Origin: Acanthopleura granulata
Lineage: Eukaryota; Mollusca; Polyplacophora; Chitonida; Chitonidae
Assembly (NCBI GenBank): GCA_016165875.1
Contig: JABBOT010000007.1
Location: 7,101,245-7,165,244, forward strand
Length of the DNA stretch: 64,000 nucleotides
Direction of reading: 5' to 3'
Shown: piece after piece, positions 12,325 to 24,560 of the stretch
Layout of the letters: the number at the start of each line of letters is the position of its first letter
Position numbering within the stretch: the first letter of the stretch is position 1
The notes under the pieces: model-generated
The model's input: the letters and a program-made list of their open reading frames with translations, nothing else
Databases searched by the model: none
What the model was told of the DNA's origin: nothing
Position numbers and translations under genes: made by a program

Positions 12325-14732
12325 CTACTTTTTTGGTCGCCATCCATTTAAAAAGTCGACAATTTTCTTAACTTCCAACATATTGAGTTCAGGAAATCCT
12401 TCATGGAGTAGCCTGTTATCGAGAGAGCACAGCATGTTGCCGTCGATTTGTTCTTGTGCGAAGCGAATGACCACTCTGTCCTTCATGCCGATGTAGCGCA
12501 GCGACTTGGAGACTTCGGGGACGGTGAGTGTGTGTAGATCGTCAGGGGGTACCCAGCCGTCGTCACGTGGGTCGTGGTACCCCGTGTAACTGTACTCACT
12601 TTCGGCATTGTAGCCCCCGTAGTCCCCACGTGAGCACAACGAGATGGCCGAGTCGTCACCGTTTTTTATGTACGAGTCACTGAGACCAGTTACTGAATAG
12701 GACCTTTGGTATTGCCGGTATCCAGGCTCACTTTCCGCGTAGTTAATGCCGCCTATGCCACTGTCTCTACCAGTGAAATGCCGCTGAGGGCCCTGCTGGG
12801 AAGCTACAAGAACGTCGTCCTCTTCTCGGCGAGGACCGTATATAAATCGAGATGGATCCCGCGCTGGTAAGAGACCGTCTGCATGTTGCGCAGCTCTTTC
12901 GTCGCGCAGGTCCATAAATGAATCGCTGAAGTTAAAAAGTTCCAGCGCCGTGCGTAGTTTCTTGACGTTGTGACTGCGAATGGTCGCGTTTGGATCCACA
13001 CTAAGATTCCTTTGAGACATAGATTTGAAGCGTATGCCAGTCAACCCCGGCAATTCACGAGAGGCTGTCCGTGCTAGATTAGGGGCGTGGGACCGAGTGA
13101 GGGTACGATTGTCAGGGGTGCACGAGTACTCAGCATACATGCCTCCTCTCTCAGCGGCACTAAAGTCGAACAAATCATCGATGTCGAGAGGGCAATCTGG
13201 GTTTAGGACACCGTACTCACTGCGGGACCTCTGGGCTCGAAGAGCCCGTTGACCTTCTCTTGAATTTGATCTGGGCAGCCTTCTGGGGACACAGAACTCG
13301 TCGGGAGCTTGTACCGTAGACGGTGACCGGACATGCTGATTCTTGGCCTCTGCTGGTATCAGATAGCCATCTTCCTCACGATGTGTCCGAACGTCATGGC
13401 TTGACTGTCTGGACACAGAAGGGCGAGGCTGGGTTGCCGAAGTCGGCGGTTTCGGGGCGGGTGGAAGCTTTTCATAAAGAGTCTCTGAAGAATCATCCAA
13501 ATCACTGTTTCCTTGAGGCTGTTGGGTTAAAGAACGTCTCACGGGTGGGACAGTTTTAGGGAGTGACAGTTTCTCCTCCACTAAAGGCTCATTCCCTTGT
13601 TCCTCCACGGGTATTGGAGGCAGAGTTCGTTCTTGTATACTTTTGGGTCTTTCGAGCTTTTCGCCATTTCTTTGACGCTTGCGCACAACCGCATATCCTG
13701 CTTCAGGTTCCTCTTTTTTTTCGTCGGTGTGCTCTTTAACCGTTTGCTCGTTCGTATCCTTCTCATCTTTCGTCTCTTCTTCCTTCTGCACAGAGCCTAC
13801 TTCATCGGTGTCATTATCGCTTTCGGCTTTATAAAAGAAATCATCATAAGTCATTTCCGGCTTGTTCAACCTTGAAGAGAATACGCCTTCTTCTTGCAGG
13901 GCTTTCAGACTAGCGCGTTCCTTCTTTGACTTCCTGGCGCTCAGTTTTTCCAGGATGATAGATCCTTTCAGTTTCCGATTGTCCTTGCTTGGTACTCTGA
14001 CAGGCAGAGCGATATCTTTCATTACATTTTCTTCGACTCTGAGAGAACTATCGTGCGATTCCAATTTGTCAGGCGAAGAAACAACTTTCTTGGGTTTGGG
14101 AATATCCTCCTTGAGAAACAACAGATCACAGTCTACCGGAAGTTCCAAGACGTCTTCTGAGGCGTATTTCGGGTAACCCAGCTTGACCATGGCATAATCT
14201 TGGTCCCGGGCCCCTTCTATCCTTAACACGCCATTAGGAACAACTTGTTTTTGTTTCGGAATGCCGTGCACCAGTTGAACTTTAACCGGAAGGGAGAACG
14301 CGAGTAACATGTCCTGTAAATCGTAGACCGCATCGTAGTTCGTCTCTGTGATATCACCGACGGGACTGAACACTCCGCTCATTATTAATGGAATCATTAT
14401 CTCTTTCCCTTCGGAATCAAAACACTGCAAGTATCTCAAGTCGTTATCTTTCTTTCCGAAACGTCCGTGACGCAGAATGCGTTTAAACAAGTTTTTCATG
14501 TTAGAGGAAGCCTTGTGTTTCTTCTGATCGTTGTACACGATGCCCGTTGTAAGCACTTCCCCTGACCGGACCTCGCATGGCGTCCAGCTACTGCCGGCCT
14601 CATCCACAGTGAGTTGGTAGCCCACGGTGGATGTGCGCACTAAAAAACGACGGGGCTTCACCGACGTTATGCCGTATATCGTGTCGAAATATTCCACTGG
14701 GCGACCATCGTCTGGAAGCACTTCGAACCAAC
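12325..14732 (-). CDS. GAREM: GAREM-like adaptor, gene A, last exon (rest of CABIT, disordered middle, SAM)
   Basis: This is the main exon of a GAREM-type adaptor, a family that carries receptor tyrosine kinase signals through GRB2 to ERK in the cytoplasm. Joined to the exon at 34689-35019 it gives 912 aa, close to the roughly 870-880 aa of vertebrate GAREM. It opens with the second part of the CABIT domain (protein residues 111 to about 320), including a Tyr-Leu-Gln-Cys stretch at about 211-214. A disordered middle follows: a Lys/Glu-rich block (about 427-453), a Tyr-Glu-Lys-Leu next to a PPAPKPP run (530-540), and many Ser/Arg and Tyr motifs. A SAM domain closes the protein (about 843-909, ending NGWRPKK). 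The stop is TAG at 12325-12327. The acceptor is TTCTGATTTCAG/GT, and the first two bases complete a split Gly codon. An in-frame ATG at 14769 lies beyond this acceptor, in intron, and is not the start. Family call is firm; orthology to a particular vertebrate GAREM is not established. Confidence 0.95.
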
Positions 14733-15017
14733 CTGAAATCAGAAGAGGAAAGACTGTTATTTTGGACACCGATCACGATACTTAGGAGTTTAGGTTGGAC
14801 GTAATGTGACAACATGATATTTCCAGTACTTTTAGACCAGCCTGAGTGATATCTAATAATAAAATTGCAATTACCACCATGGCATTTTTCCCTGTTTCTG
14901 CTTAAAGCGAAACCCTGCCCAAAAATGAAGTGTTGTAAGTGATACGAACTTAAAAGCTCTGTGAAAATACCTTTACTGAGTTTATTAGATTTTTCCACCG
15001 AATTAAATGTAGCAATA

Positions 15018-15278
15018 TGTTTTGATAGTATGGTGGACTTTATGAACCATATAGAGCAGGCTGAATATCAATGACGTCTCATATTGCCTTTAGCTGCTAA
15101 ACAGCCTCTGTTATATTTCCACATTAAATACAGGTACAGGTGTAGTACTAAATGTATATTCATGTAGAGCTTAAGCTCTAAAAATCAGAGGGTGTTTAGC
15201 AGCTAAAAGGAACGTGTGACGTAATTTTTCTTCACCATGTTCAATATAGTCAATAAAGTCCACCACACAATCAAAACA
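15018..15278. mobile_element. Foldback / MITE-like element with 93-bp inverted arms
   Basis: The left arm 15018-15110 (TGTTTTGATAGTATGGTGGA to the CCTCTG end) is an imperfect reverse complement of 15186-15278. Shared blocks include GTGGTGGACTTTAT-like and TTTAGCTGCTAAACA. The 75-bp centre contains the small palindrome GAGCTTAAGCTC. I see no transposase and no clear target-site duplication. Confidence 0.65.
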
Positions 15279-16409
15279 TTTGATTACGTTTGATTTTGCT
15301 TTAATGCTTTAATTTGCGTCCTTGACTCATTACTTCCACACCAATCCAGTTGAAAACAAAAGGCAATTGTGATATGGGATATTTTCCACTACCAGCGTCA
15401 GAATTATCACGATACACATTTGCATTGTATGATGAAGATGTAAATTTGTATGTAAATTTCTTGTAATGTTTCAATTTGTCTCCGTGTGGTTGGTGCATTA
15501 TTTCCATACTGTGAACTACAGGATGATCAGTGCACACACTGGTATTCTATGAAGCATATTTGCACTCTGCTTCAGGTCACATTCATGACTCAGTAACTGA
15601 GGCCGCTAAGCCTCACAAAAGATCACGTCTAACAACCTTTAACTTAACAGAAAAATACTTCTTTAAAGTAATTTCTTTCAAATAAAACGTTTCATACAGG
15701 ACCTAGCTCTAGGTACGCGGCAAATACCAGGGTTTTTTCTCTCCCCCATTCACTCATGTTTTGCAACTGGATACAGCCTGGCTATGTTCTTTGTTACATT
15801 TCTTTTCTTTCAGTTAATTTTGATATGCTCTTAGAATTTTGTTCAAATACGCTACATACATCTTCTAACCCTGTGAAAATTTGCTTGGCTACTGGAGTGT
15901 GTTCGGTAAAGAGCAAATTTTGACCTCTATTTAAACTGCAGAAGGGCGGACGGGTTTTTTGTCCTGAAACAGCTAACCATCGCATTGCTGCAAACTTCAC
16001 ATCGCCGCGTAGAACGATGCTCTAAATATCTACAAGGAGCAAACATCCCTTTCTAAATAGGGAGTTTTCAATCATTTCAGCTTAGTGTAAAGTAGCTTCT
16101 TTAAAACCTAGGAGATATCTATAAAATCATAATTATTATTATTATCATCATCATCATCTTCAACATGATCATTGTCATCAATTCATAAGCAATTTAACAT
16201 GATTCATTGTTTCTCCAAGCCACTATATTGAATAATGAGTATCGGTAAGAATGTATTTCTTGTCGTAACAAGGCTAATGCAAAATTTTCCCGGCTAAGTC
16301 AGGTTAAATTCGCCCATGAATGTCCGATGTTAGGTAAGTATACGATGTAAAAAGAGCACACAAGAAATCAGTAATATAATCAGAAATATAATCGGTACTA
16401 TGTGTACGC

Positions 16410-16460
16410 TTCCGTGGCGAAGATGGTTGGCGCGATAGCGCAGGGCAATGACCTTTCGTC
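16410..16460 (+). mobile_element. SINE head fragment, main family
   Basis: TCCGTGGCGAAGATGGTTGG and GCGCGATAGCGCAGGGCAAT match the A-box end of the main family. It stops after about 50 bp and faces the minus-strand copy next to it, forming an inverted pair. Confidence 0.6.
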
Positions 16461-16486
16461 TTTAATTTAATATTTAATTGTTTACT

Positions 16487-16722
16487 TATTTTTTTTTTAT
16501 TTATTTATTGGTCTTTTACAGCCAGCATCATGGTGGGACGAAACCGGGCACAGCCCGGGGGAAACCCACAGCCATCCACAAGTTGCTGGCGGACCTTCCC
16601 ATGTACCACCGGAGAGAAAGCTAGTCTGAGCTGGACTTGAATTCACAGCGACCGCATTGGTGGGAGGCACCTGGGTCATTACGCCGCGCTGGTCCGCTAA
16701 CACTCTCGGTCACCGAGGCCTA
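16487..16722 (-). mobile_element. tRNA-derived SINE, main family, internally deleted tail
   Basis: Plus-strand order is ATTTATTTATTGGTCTTTTA, then directly CAGCCAGCATCATGGTGGGA (the usual 'gccgtactcaagaatatttc' piece is missing), core AAACCGGGCACAGCCCGGGG, then CACAGCGACCGCATTGGTGG and a head end at GGTCACCGAGGCC. Confidence 0.85.
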
Positions 16723-18771
16723 CTTAGCTTAAAATGCTAACAGAGTAAAATAACATGGAACATCTAAACAAAGACACATATAATAGTACAGAGAGTTAGC
16801 GTGCGAGTTTAGGTTAGATGAGCATCGGACATCTTTACAAGGCAATCTGCGGAAAGAGAGAGACGGACAGAGACGGACGTAAAGACAAGTGGGCTATGAA
16901 CTCGACATTTAAACTGCTGGGCCAAACTTCACTCGAAGAACAGAAGCATCCGGGTCATTCGGCTCCAAATCTGTGCACATATTTATGCCAACGCAACGCA
17001 AATATAAACAAGGACGTCTGTGACAAAGCGAATGTAAATTGCTCGACCTCTGCCGCTAGAAACTTCTCAAAAATTACGTCACGCAAAAGAGATCTATCGG
17101 GGCGTCACTGGTGTGCTGACACAGGCTTTTGTCAGGAATTTCGGGGAGTTTTAGCCGGATTTCAGACTCATAGCTGTGCCAATTAACAAACAGATCCTTC
17201 CCCAAATACTGCACACATCCCGATATTTGGCGAGGCAGCTCCGAAGACTACCAAAGCATTTTAGCACACAATACAGGGAGTACGGTTGTTTGAGGCTTTG
17301 CAGCTGAAGGCGGGAAAGAGTGGGAAAACTGCTCCGCAATGTTAGAGATGGGGATTACAGTACTATTTAAACTGAGGAAATCAGCAGTGCTATTAAGTCA
17401 GGTTTTGTTTTCAGCGCCAAATGCGAACTTCAGGGGAGTTTATTCTGTTATAATCTTAGGTTTCTTTAGAAACAATACATTGATGATACAATATCATGTA
17501 TGTATTCTGTTAGCAGAATTTAAAGAGGCAATACAGGAGATTTTTGGTGAGAATACAATATTCGCCTGAATCAAATTTTCTCAAGTTATCAATAATAACT
17601 CCCAATGAATATCAGATTAATATACTATTTAAGGTTTCTAAACGATTCTTAAGTTTGAAAAAATTATAAAGCGACCCATATTATAAATTTTACGGAACAA
17701 ATCAACGATTTTTATCTGCAACACGTGCACAGAAGACGCTGATATTTTAAGAAAGATAGACACTTGGGCTATTGTAAAAAAAAATAGCAAATTTTGCTCT
17801 GATCAATTTTTGTACAAAAATCTCGGTATAGTCTCTTTAACAGGTTGAACACATTAAATACATACAGGTCTGTTATAGTGACGGAAAATAGCCTTCAAAT
17901 TTCAGAATAATAGATATAGTACATGTGAGTATAATATAGCAAAGTAAGAAACACGACCCTAAGGTGGATATGATATAAAAATACTGAGATTTATCTTTTG
18001 AGTTTTGAATACGTGAGCTCTAACCAGTACATTATTTCAAATCTATGCATGTGCCTCACATTAGGTATATAGATAATTTTTTCCGTTTCATTTAAACCAA
18101 TCGGACAGCTTATGAATTGTAGAGCATTTGTCAAGACATGCATGATGTGTCAATCTCATTATGACTGTCACCAAGTTATTCATCTGCAGGCGTGTATAGT
18201 TGCTCTCACTGGAAGAGGACAGGCTCTCTGCTATACCACGAGCATATATACATATAGGTTTAGATAAAACAAGCCTTGTGTCAGTAAACGACGCAAATAG
18301 AAAGGAATTTCGAACAAAGCGAACAAACACATAGCCACACTTAAAACAACGTTTAACCAGACATTCTCGTGGTCAAGAAAGGTTCAGCGACTGGCGAAAC
18401 AATGGTGTACATAGAAACCAACGCGACACAGTTGTGTTCATTCTAAGACAATAACACTACGTGACAGTTTGTGGGAAAGTCCACTGCCATGTTACAGCCA
18501 ACACATTCACAGATCCTCTCCAACATACCAGACCTTTCTATGTCTTCTTTTCGTAAGGAATCAGCGCCAAAACTGTGACGCTAGACAAGGGGATGTTCTA
18601 ATACCGTAATCGTTGCTATACCATAAGTCTCTAAGGGAAAAGGCAACACCAAACATGTATATATGTATGCATCGATAAAGTATCCCATACGGAGTATAAC
18701 AATCGTACTTTTTTTATTTCGTAATGTTTAATAACCGGGGTATCGCAGTTCAAAGTAAGCTGCAACAATCA

Positions 18772-18901
18772 CACTGAGAAAATCGAAAGCTCCGCCACGT
18801 TATCACTTTAACCAAATAGGTGGGAGTTATTTCGTTCACTGAGAAAATCGAAAGCTCCGCCACGTTATCACTTTAACCAAACAGGTGGGAGTTATTTCGT
18901 T
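18772..18901. repeat. Two perfect-looking tandem copies of a 65-bp unit
   Basis: Units 18772-18836 and 18837-18901 both begin CACTGAGAAAATCGAAAGCT and end GTTATTTCGTT, differing at about one base (AAATAGG versus AAACAGG). The second unit runs into a dispersed repeat shared with 32.3 and 41.7 kb. Confidence 0.9.
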
Positions 18902-19115
18902 AACCTGAGAAGGCTGGTGTTTCCGCTGACGTCACGCAAACCCTGTTTAGCCCTTTAAATATGTTCTTTTAAACGAGTGACGCACGACACCGTAGTGTAG
19001 GTTTCTCTAACATGAAGTACCCCGTCAGAGAAAAAAAATTGGTTGTGGCGGTGTATAGGTATGTTTTCACCCATTTTCCGAAATAACTCATGTCATATTA
19101 TTTGTAGACTTCTTT
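18800..19115 (+). repeat. Dispersed unclassified repeat, copy 1 of 3
   Basis: Shares blocks in order with 32283-32560: GTTATCACTTTAACCAA, GGGAGTTATTTCGTTAACC, CTGACGTCACGCAAACCCTG, CTAACATG and TTTTCCGAAATAACTC. The copies have diverged by substitutions and small indels. Confidence 0.55.
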
Positions 19116-21035
19116 TTAAAGCTAATATATAGTTAGACAAATTCTCGTGATGACAGGTCTAGGCTATCACGTCTCTAATTGTGGAGTTACAGACGAAATT
19201 ATTTATACATCCGTGCCCTAATAAAATCTGAAGTGATTCAGGTATTATATTCTGGGTTGATAGCGCTCACTGATTCTTAGCAGCTTGTCTATAACCTTAA
19301 GCGTCATCATGACACTCCGTGCCTCCATTGCATAAGCATGATTTTTTCAGGAGAATGTCGCCAGTATATATGTTCATGTTACTTCTGTTTCTCCCGTTTA
19401 CCCACATGTGCAACACACACGCGTGTTACTTCAAAATACTGTCAAGGCACGAAAATCATACACTTTCAACCGACCATGTCGTAGGTCAAGAGTGACACTT
19501 TCACAAACTACCACTTCGACGCCTGACAATTACTCTCCTATGGTCTTAGCATAATTGCATAAATTAAGGGTCTCCTTAAATTATTCCGTATGACTGGAGA
19601 GTAATTAGCCGAATGTAAAAAAACATTAATGACGTTTCAGGCCTCTACTGATTGCACGCGCCATTCCGGACGTCAAAAACATGATGCAAAGGACATGCGC
19701 ATATAAGAAGCATTCATTCCACTGACTTGTCTTGTCAGAAAATTAGGTTATACTGCGAATTTGTTTAGAAAGAATCATGAGTAAAAACACCCTTCCGTTC
19801 GTCAGTATATCAGAATTATTTTCTGATGTTTAATTTTGGAATTTCCACAAATTTGTCTCGCAAGGGTGTGTTTGTGCAAGTGCTGAGGGCGAGGATGGGC
19901 GTTGGAACGTACATGTAAATTAAAAATCCTACACAGAACAACAGATGAAAAACAGTGGTTTTATTGACATTGGTAATTATCCCTCCATAATACGATGATC
20001 ATGATGATGATGTAAAATGTTTCTGTGCATTTTATATCACAACTTGCTTGCAGAAAAAAGTAGGAAAGTGAAACTTAAACTGTGTAAAGTTTAAACTTTG
20101 AGTGTAAACTGACACAATCCGACACACGAAATGTTGATGCTTGGCTAATTGATAAAGAGGCGAGAGATGTGCAGCGAGCTCTGTTCAAAACTTTCCGTCA
20201 GTAGGGCCCCACAAATAATGATACCAACGGGATAAAATGGTGGTAAAACAAGCCATGAAAACTGATCTGTGTGCTTAAATGTTTCATAAGGACAATGTTC
20301 ACAAAACGCTTTGAATCAAAGTGCTAGGCCTGAGATAAATTTAGATATCCCAAAGTAGGCATAAAACATAACCAGATATTTGTGCCATGCCCAACAGATC
20401 ATCTCTTTTTGGATGAAGCCGAGCCCAGGGCATCCATCTGAGGTATATTCATCTGGGTAAAGCACAGGACTACCTACCTCTTATCCGAGAAAATGCCATA
20501 AGGGAAATACAGTGCAGGCTGTCTTGGTAATTGCTACATAGATTCACGAACATAACTCTGTGAAAAGTACAAACATCACTGTCAAAAATATTCGTGACTG
20601 CTCTCTGCAAATAATTTGTTTATGCACAAAGACTGTGTAGCTAAGTTTTTCCTTATGAGAATCGGATGACATTACATATTGCACATGTAAATAACACGCC
20701 GAACATTTTGCTTTTCTTTTTTGATTTGCCTTGAAGGCATTCCATTTGTTTTCTTTCTAAAGGGAACGTACACAATATATAATATTGTCTGTCCACCACA
20801 ATCATGTTTCAAGTTGAAGACGTCGTACAATCAACACCGTATGTCCTGTAACAGATATGTTCCCACGATGTTTTTTGTGTAGGCTGCGAGGTTACTGAGG
20901 CGATACAACAATGCGACAGCACAGAGTGTATATTATAAGCGAGATGTACAGTTAGCCTACATATACCAAACACACCAGCACACGGTATTGCAGCTACAGA
21001 CTTGTAGCGCTGGGTCGGCTAAGAGTGCTTCACAT

Positions 21036-21180
21036 GCAAACTTTTTATTTATTTATTTTCATTACATTTGATGGTTGTTTAACACCACACTCAATGCTTT
21101 TTCACTTTAGCGGTCAATATTCATGGTTGGAGGAAATCGGAAAACTCCGGCGAAAAACCACTGACCTATGGCAAGTTAGA
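21036..21180 (-). mobile_element. SINE-like tail, a family related to but distinct from the main one
   Basis: TTTGATGGTTGTTTAACACC, CACACTCAATGC, GGTTGGAGGAAATCGGAAAA and CGAAAAACCACTGACCTATG follow the plan of the main SINE tail but with different wording (gttgtttaacaccacactc in place of gtgttttacgccgtactc). It is truncated, and it fills the first part of the 154-codon frame at 21025-21489. Confidence 0.5.
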
Positions 21181-23110
21181 TATAAACTTTATCTCGTCTT
21201 ACGAACGGATATGCAGACCAGATTAGTGGAAGGCAAATGGTCTTCAACGAAAGGCAGACTGCGCAAGTGGGGTCATGCGAGCCTCGTCCTCTGCCCATTA
21301 CCACCCAAGCTCCCAAGAACACTCAGAGTAGGAAAGCTACATATTTACAGCTTGTTCGAGTCCAGCTTCTTTGGTACTTGGAAAGAAGTAGTGGTTTCGT
21401 CTAGAGTCGATCTGCTCGTTTTGCTCCGACTATTACTCAGACCACTATCGCAGAGGCGAGAAATTCTTTACGACGGCGAAAAACTCTAATCAAATAAACA
21501 TGTAATTAGAACCACATAGCTTGTGATTGCGGGCACTTGGCCATCGCAAGACATCTGAGGTGTCCATCGGAGTCTTGCAGCTCTAAAATTCTTGGAACGT
21601 TTCGTCATTGCATTATCTATTATAAAGTTGTTGAGATGGGCCCATGCGCATTTCTCTTTTGATTGTAAGAATGTGCACTACCAATGGTACTGTCTACCCA
21701 AATGAATGACTGACTGACTGATCTCACATTTATATTAGCTGAGTGCTAACTAGAATAGGAAAGTTTTGAGTTAAAAGAAGCCCTGTTTTGCCGCTTGACC
21801 TGTCAGAAATGTTAGGCAACTGCATGAAGTTTTTATTGCATTTACCATAAAGTAGGTCTCTGAAAAAAAGGTTTATAAAAAGTTATTTAGAGTTTGTGAA
21901 CCTTTATGAACTTAAGAAGATCCTGAAGGAAAGCGGTGTCATTTGTACCCTTGGAACAGGGCGAAAAAAGTGATCGGTAAACTGTTGTCAACAATGGTTG
22001 CCTAACATATTTCACACTATGCAGTATGACTTTTTTACCTTCATCGAAAAACGAGTCCGAACTCGAAATTCGCCTGTTCGTAATTGTAAATATGCCACAA
22101 AAGTTGAACCCTATTGGTATTTTGTCGATATACTATACCGCATGTACTGAGCTATAACGTTCGAGTCTGTGAATCCAAAATAATACACTGTTCCCTTAAA
22201 TACAAACCCACTTTTTCACAAGGATTCCACTCAGAATTATGTCACGAAGTTTGCTGAGTGACCTTGTTTACGTACTCTCAACCTATATATCGCTCAAAAA
22301 GTAACCTATTTTACTCCAAAATAGAAGGTAGCGTCTGTTAAAATAGATGCTGTGGCTGTACATCAATGGTATGCATGCCTGAAACCATTTAAATGCTCAA
22401 ATTAGACTAATCATGAGTTTGCTTGGAGCGCCTGTCTTTTTCTCGATTTGACTTGTGAGGGCATCCACACAGTAGCAGAGTAAGCTTTGTCCCGTTAAGT
22501 GGCATGACTTGTAAGCTTTAACTTCTGTCCTGACCCTCGTGAATAATGTAACATGTAAATAATTCACCTACTAGCGGTGTTCCAAAATCCCGTTATCTTC
22601 AGCCATTTTGGATAGATCTTTATACGCTTGACATAAAGTTTGTTTCCCCGCACAAATTATATACACTGCACACAAAAACCAGCCGTTATATATAAGTTTT
22701 CGTAGCAACATTAGTAACAGTACAGTTATAGCTCTACTTATTGCTGGATAGAACCAAAAACTCTTAGTGATACAAAATGGTATAGGAATAAATTATTTTA
22801 CTGCAAGGTTCTCCGAATAATACATGGGAGGACCAGATCAAGTTTAATAATTCAAGTTCATAAACTATATACGGGACAGCTCAGAGGAAACATGTTTTCA
22901 GGAAGAATTTAGGGAGATACTCATAAAGCATTGTCTGTCGCGATAAGTCTTTTAATTTCAAAACTTGTACATACAATGTAATGTTTTTAATGTTAAAAAC
23001 AACATCCCAGTATCTGAGAAATGTTAATTTTCGTAATTATAGCAATATATACTGGGATGCTCATTAACTCATGACGAGGCTAATAATTATCCTTTGCGAT
23101 ATCTGAAACT

Positions 23111-23250
23111 ATTCAGTTCAATGCAATTTAATTCAGTTTAGTTCAGTTTAGTTCGATTCTACTCGACTAGGTTCAAATTAATTCAGTTCCATTCAATTCA
23201 ACTCAATTCGACAATTCAGTTCAATTCAAACCATTTCAATTCTGTTCAAT
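23111..23250. repeat. Degenerate TTCAATTCA / TTCAGTT array
   Basis: About 140 bp made almost entirely of imperfect 5- and 10-bp units such as ATTCAGTTCA, TTAGTTCAGT and ATTCAATTCA. Confidence 0.8.
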
Positions 23251-23899
23251 TGTACTGTATAGTATGGCACTACAGTGTAAAGAAGCATCTCTGCATACAA
23301 AAGCGCTCGGTCTGGGTCTCTTCGACCTGCTCATTCCGTCGTAAAAGGCCTGACAACGACAGGTGTAGAGAAGTCGCGAGGCAAGGTCTGAGAGCTGCCG
23401 TCCACATAGCTTCAAACAACAGCCGCTCAGCTGACATTCCTCATGGCTAGCTGTCCTGTGCTAATCCCAATACAATACATTCGTCCTCTTCGGTATTACT
23501 ATACCGTACAAAGTACGCACCGCAGGTATATATAGCGTAGTCTGGTGGACGGGTATACCAGCGCAAGAGACCCGGGGCAATGATAAAACTGTTAGCATAT
23601 CTCAATGAAAGGGATTTAAGGGATTTACAACTGCTGAAAAAAAAACAAAGGCCATAAAGCACAGTTTTACTGTAGACCGACTACCAGAAAACTTTTACAA
23701 CACAATGAATGGACGACTTGTGTGTTTTCCTGACTTCATTTTAACAGGCAGGAAATCAAGACACTAAAAAAGCTATCCCGAGCAATTATACGATATATAG
23801 GGGATATGTCGCGCAGAAAGTAAGTTGGTGTTATCGTGTTTCCGCAATGGTGTTCATATTATTAGGCTGACACTGCAAACTGAATAACAGTATTTGCCC

Positions 23900-24200
23900 C
23901 TCTTTCTGGAGAGAGAACGTCTGCCTCGAGATCAGGAGATCCGGAGTAATCGCGGGCCAGGTCATACCAACGACTTTAAAAACGGTACATGGTGCTGCCT
24001 CGCTTTGCGCTCAGCATTGAAAGACGGGTTGGCCCCGGTGTCATTGTAATGTAACTAGACGAGGTGTCATGTCTGGTGTCTCCGGCATGATGTTCCATTA
24101 GTGGCAACACTCAAGTTGACGGCATGGACTCGGTCTACCACAAGACGACACAGTATTTATATACATTCTAAGGATTCCCCGTCGTCCAAAAAACTGAAAA
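23900..24200. mobile_element. Interspersed repeat (non-autonomous, mollusc type)
   Basis: Contains GTCTGCCTCGAGATCAGGAG, GGTGCTGCCTCGCTTTGCGC, TCAGCATTGAAAG, GGTTGGCCCCGGTGTCA and GGTGTCATGTCTGGTGTCTC in an order I recognise as a repeat common in mollusc genomes. Boundaries are approximate and no coding capacity is visible. Confidence 0.5.
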
Positions 24201-24399
24201 ATTGTTGAGTACAACCTAATATATAAGCATACATTCTTTCCGAAGCCAATGAATGGTTCATAAGCCAAATGGTATCAATCTATCGTTCCTGGACACGTAG
24301 ACATAGTATTTAAGATAAACTAAATCTGACATAATTGACCTATAAATCATTCATATCTTTATGTGGAAAAAACAGTCAAATCCACGTAAGCCCCCAATA

Positions 24400-24560
24400 T
24401 CCGGTTTAAAACATTTCTGGATGACAGAAGTAACAGTATTTTTTTATTTAGGATTATCCATGTCTGGGTAAAGCTGAAAATTAGATGAGACGACACCGGG
24501 TTTCGAGCCATTGACCTCACAGTCAGGCACCTCATCACTAGCAATACTAGAATCTATGCT
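24400..24560 (-). mobile_element. tRNA-derived SINE head, third family
   Basis: On the minus strand GCTAGTGATGAGGTGCCTGA and TGTGAGGTCAATGGCTCGAA ACCC resemble a pol III A box and B box. The same 'gaggtcanngg-tcgaancc' wording appears at 46683-46914. Confidence 0.45.

Noticed and set aside
14733..14769. In-frame ATG at 14769 as the start of gene A
   Set aside because: It lies beyond a good acceptor, the extra 13 residues do not resemble CABIT, and a start here would leave half a domain.
16818..17186. 122-codon open frame
   Set aside because: No domain, no splice partner, and it sits in the gene A intron among repeats.
19012..19061. Short exon starting CTAACATG with a GTATGT donor
   Set aside because: The related repeat copy at 32.4 kb does not keep the frame, so coding function is unlikely.
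21025..21489. 154-codon open frame
   Set aside because: Its first third is a SINE-like tail, and the rest has no recognisable domain or splice context.
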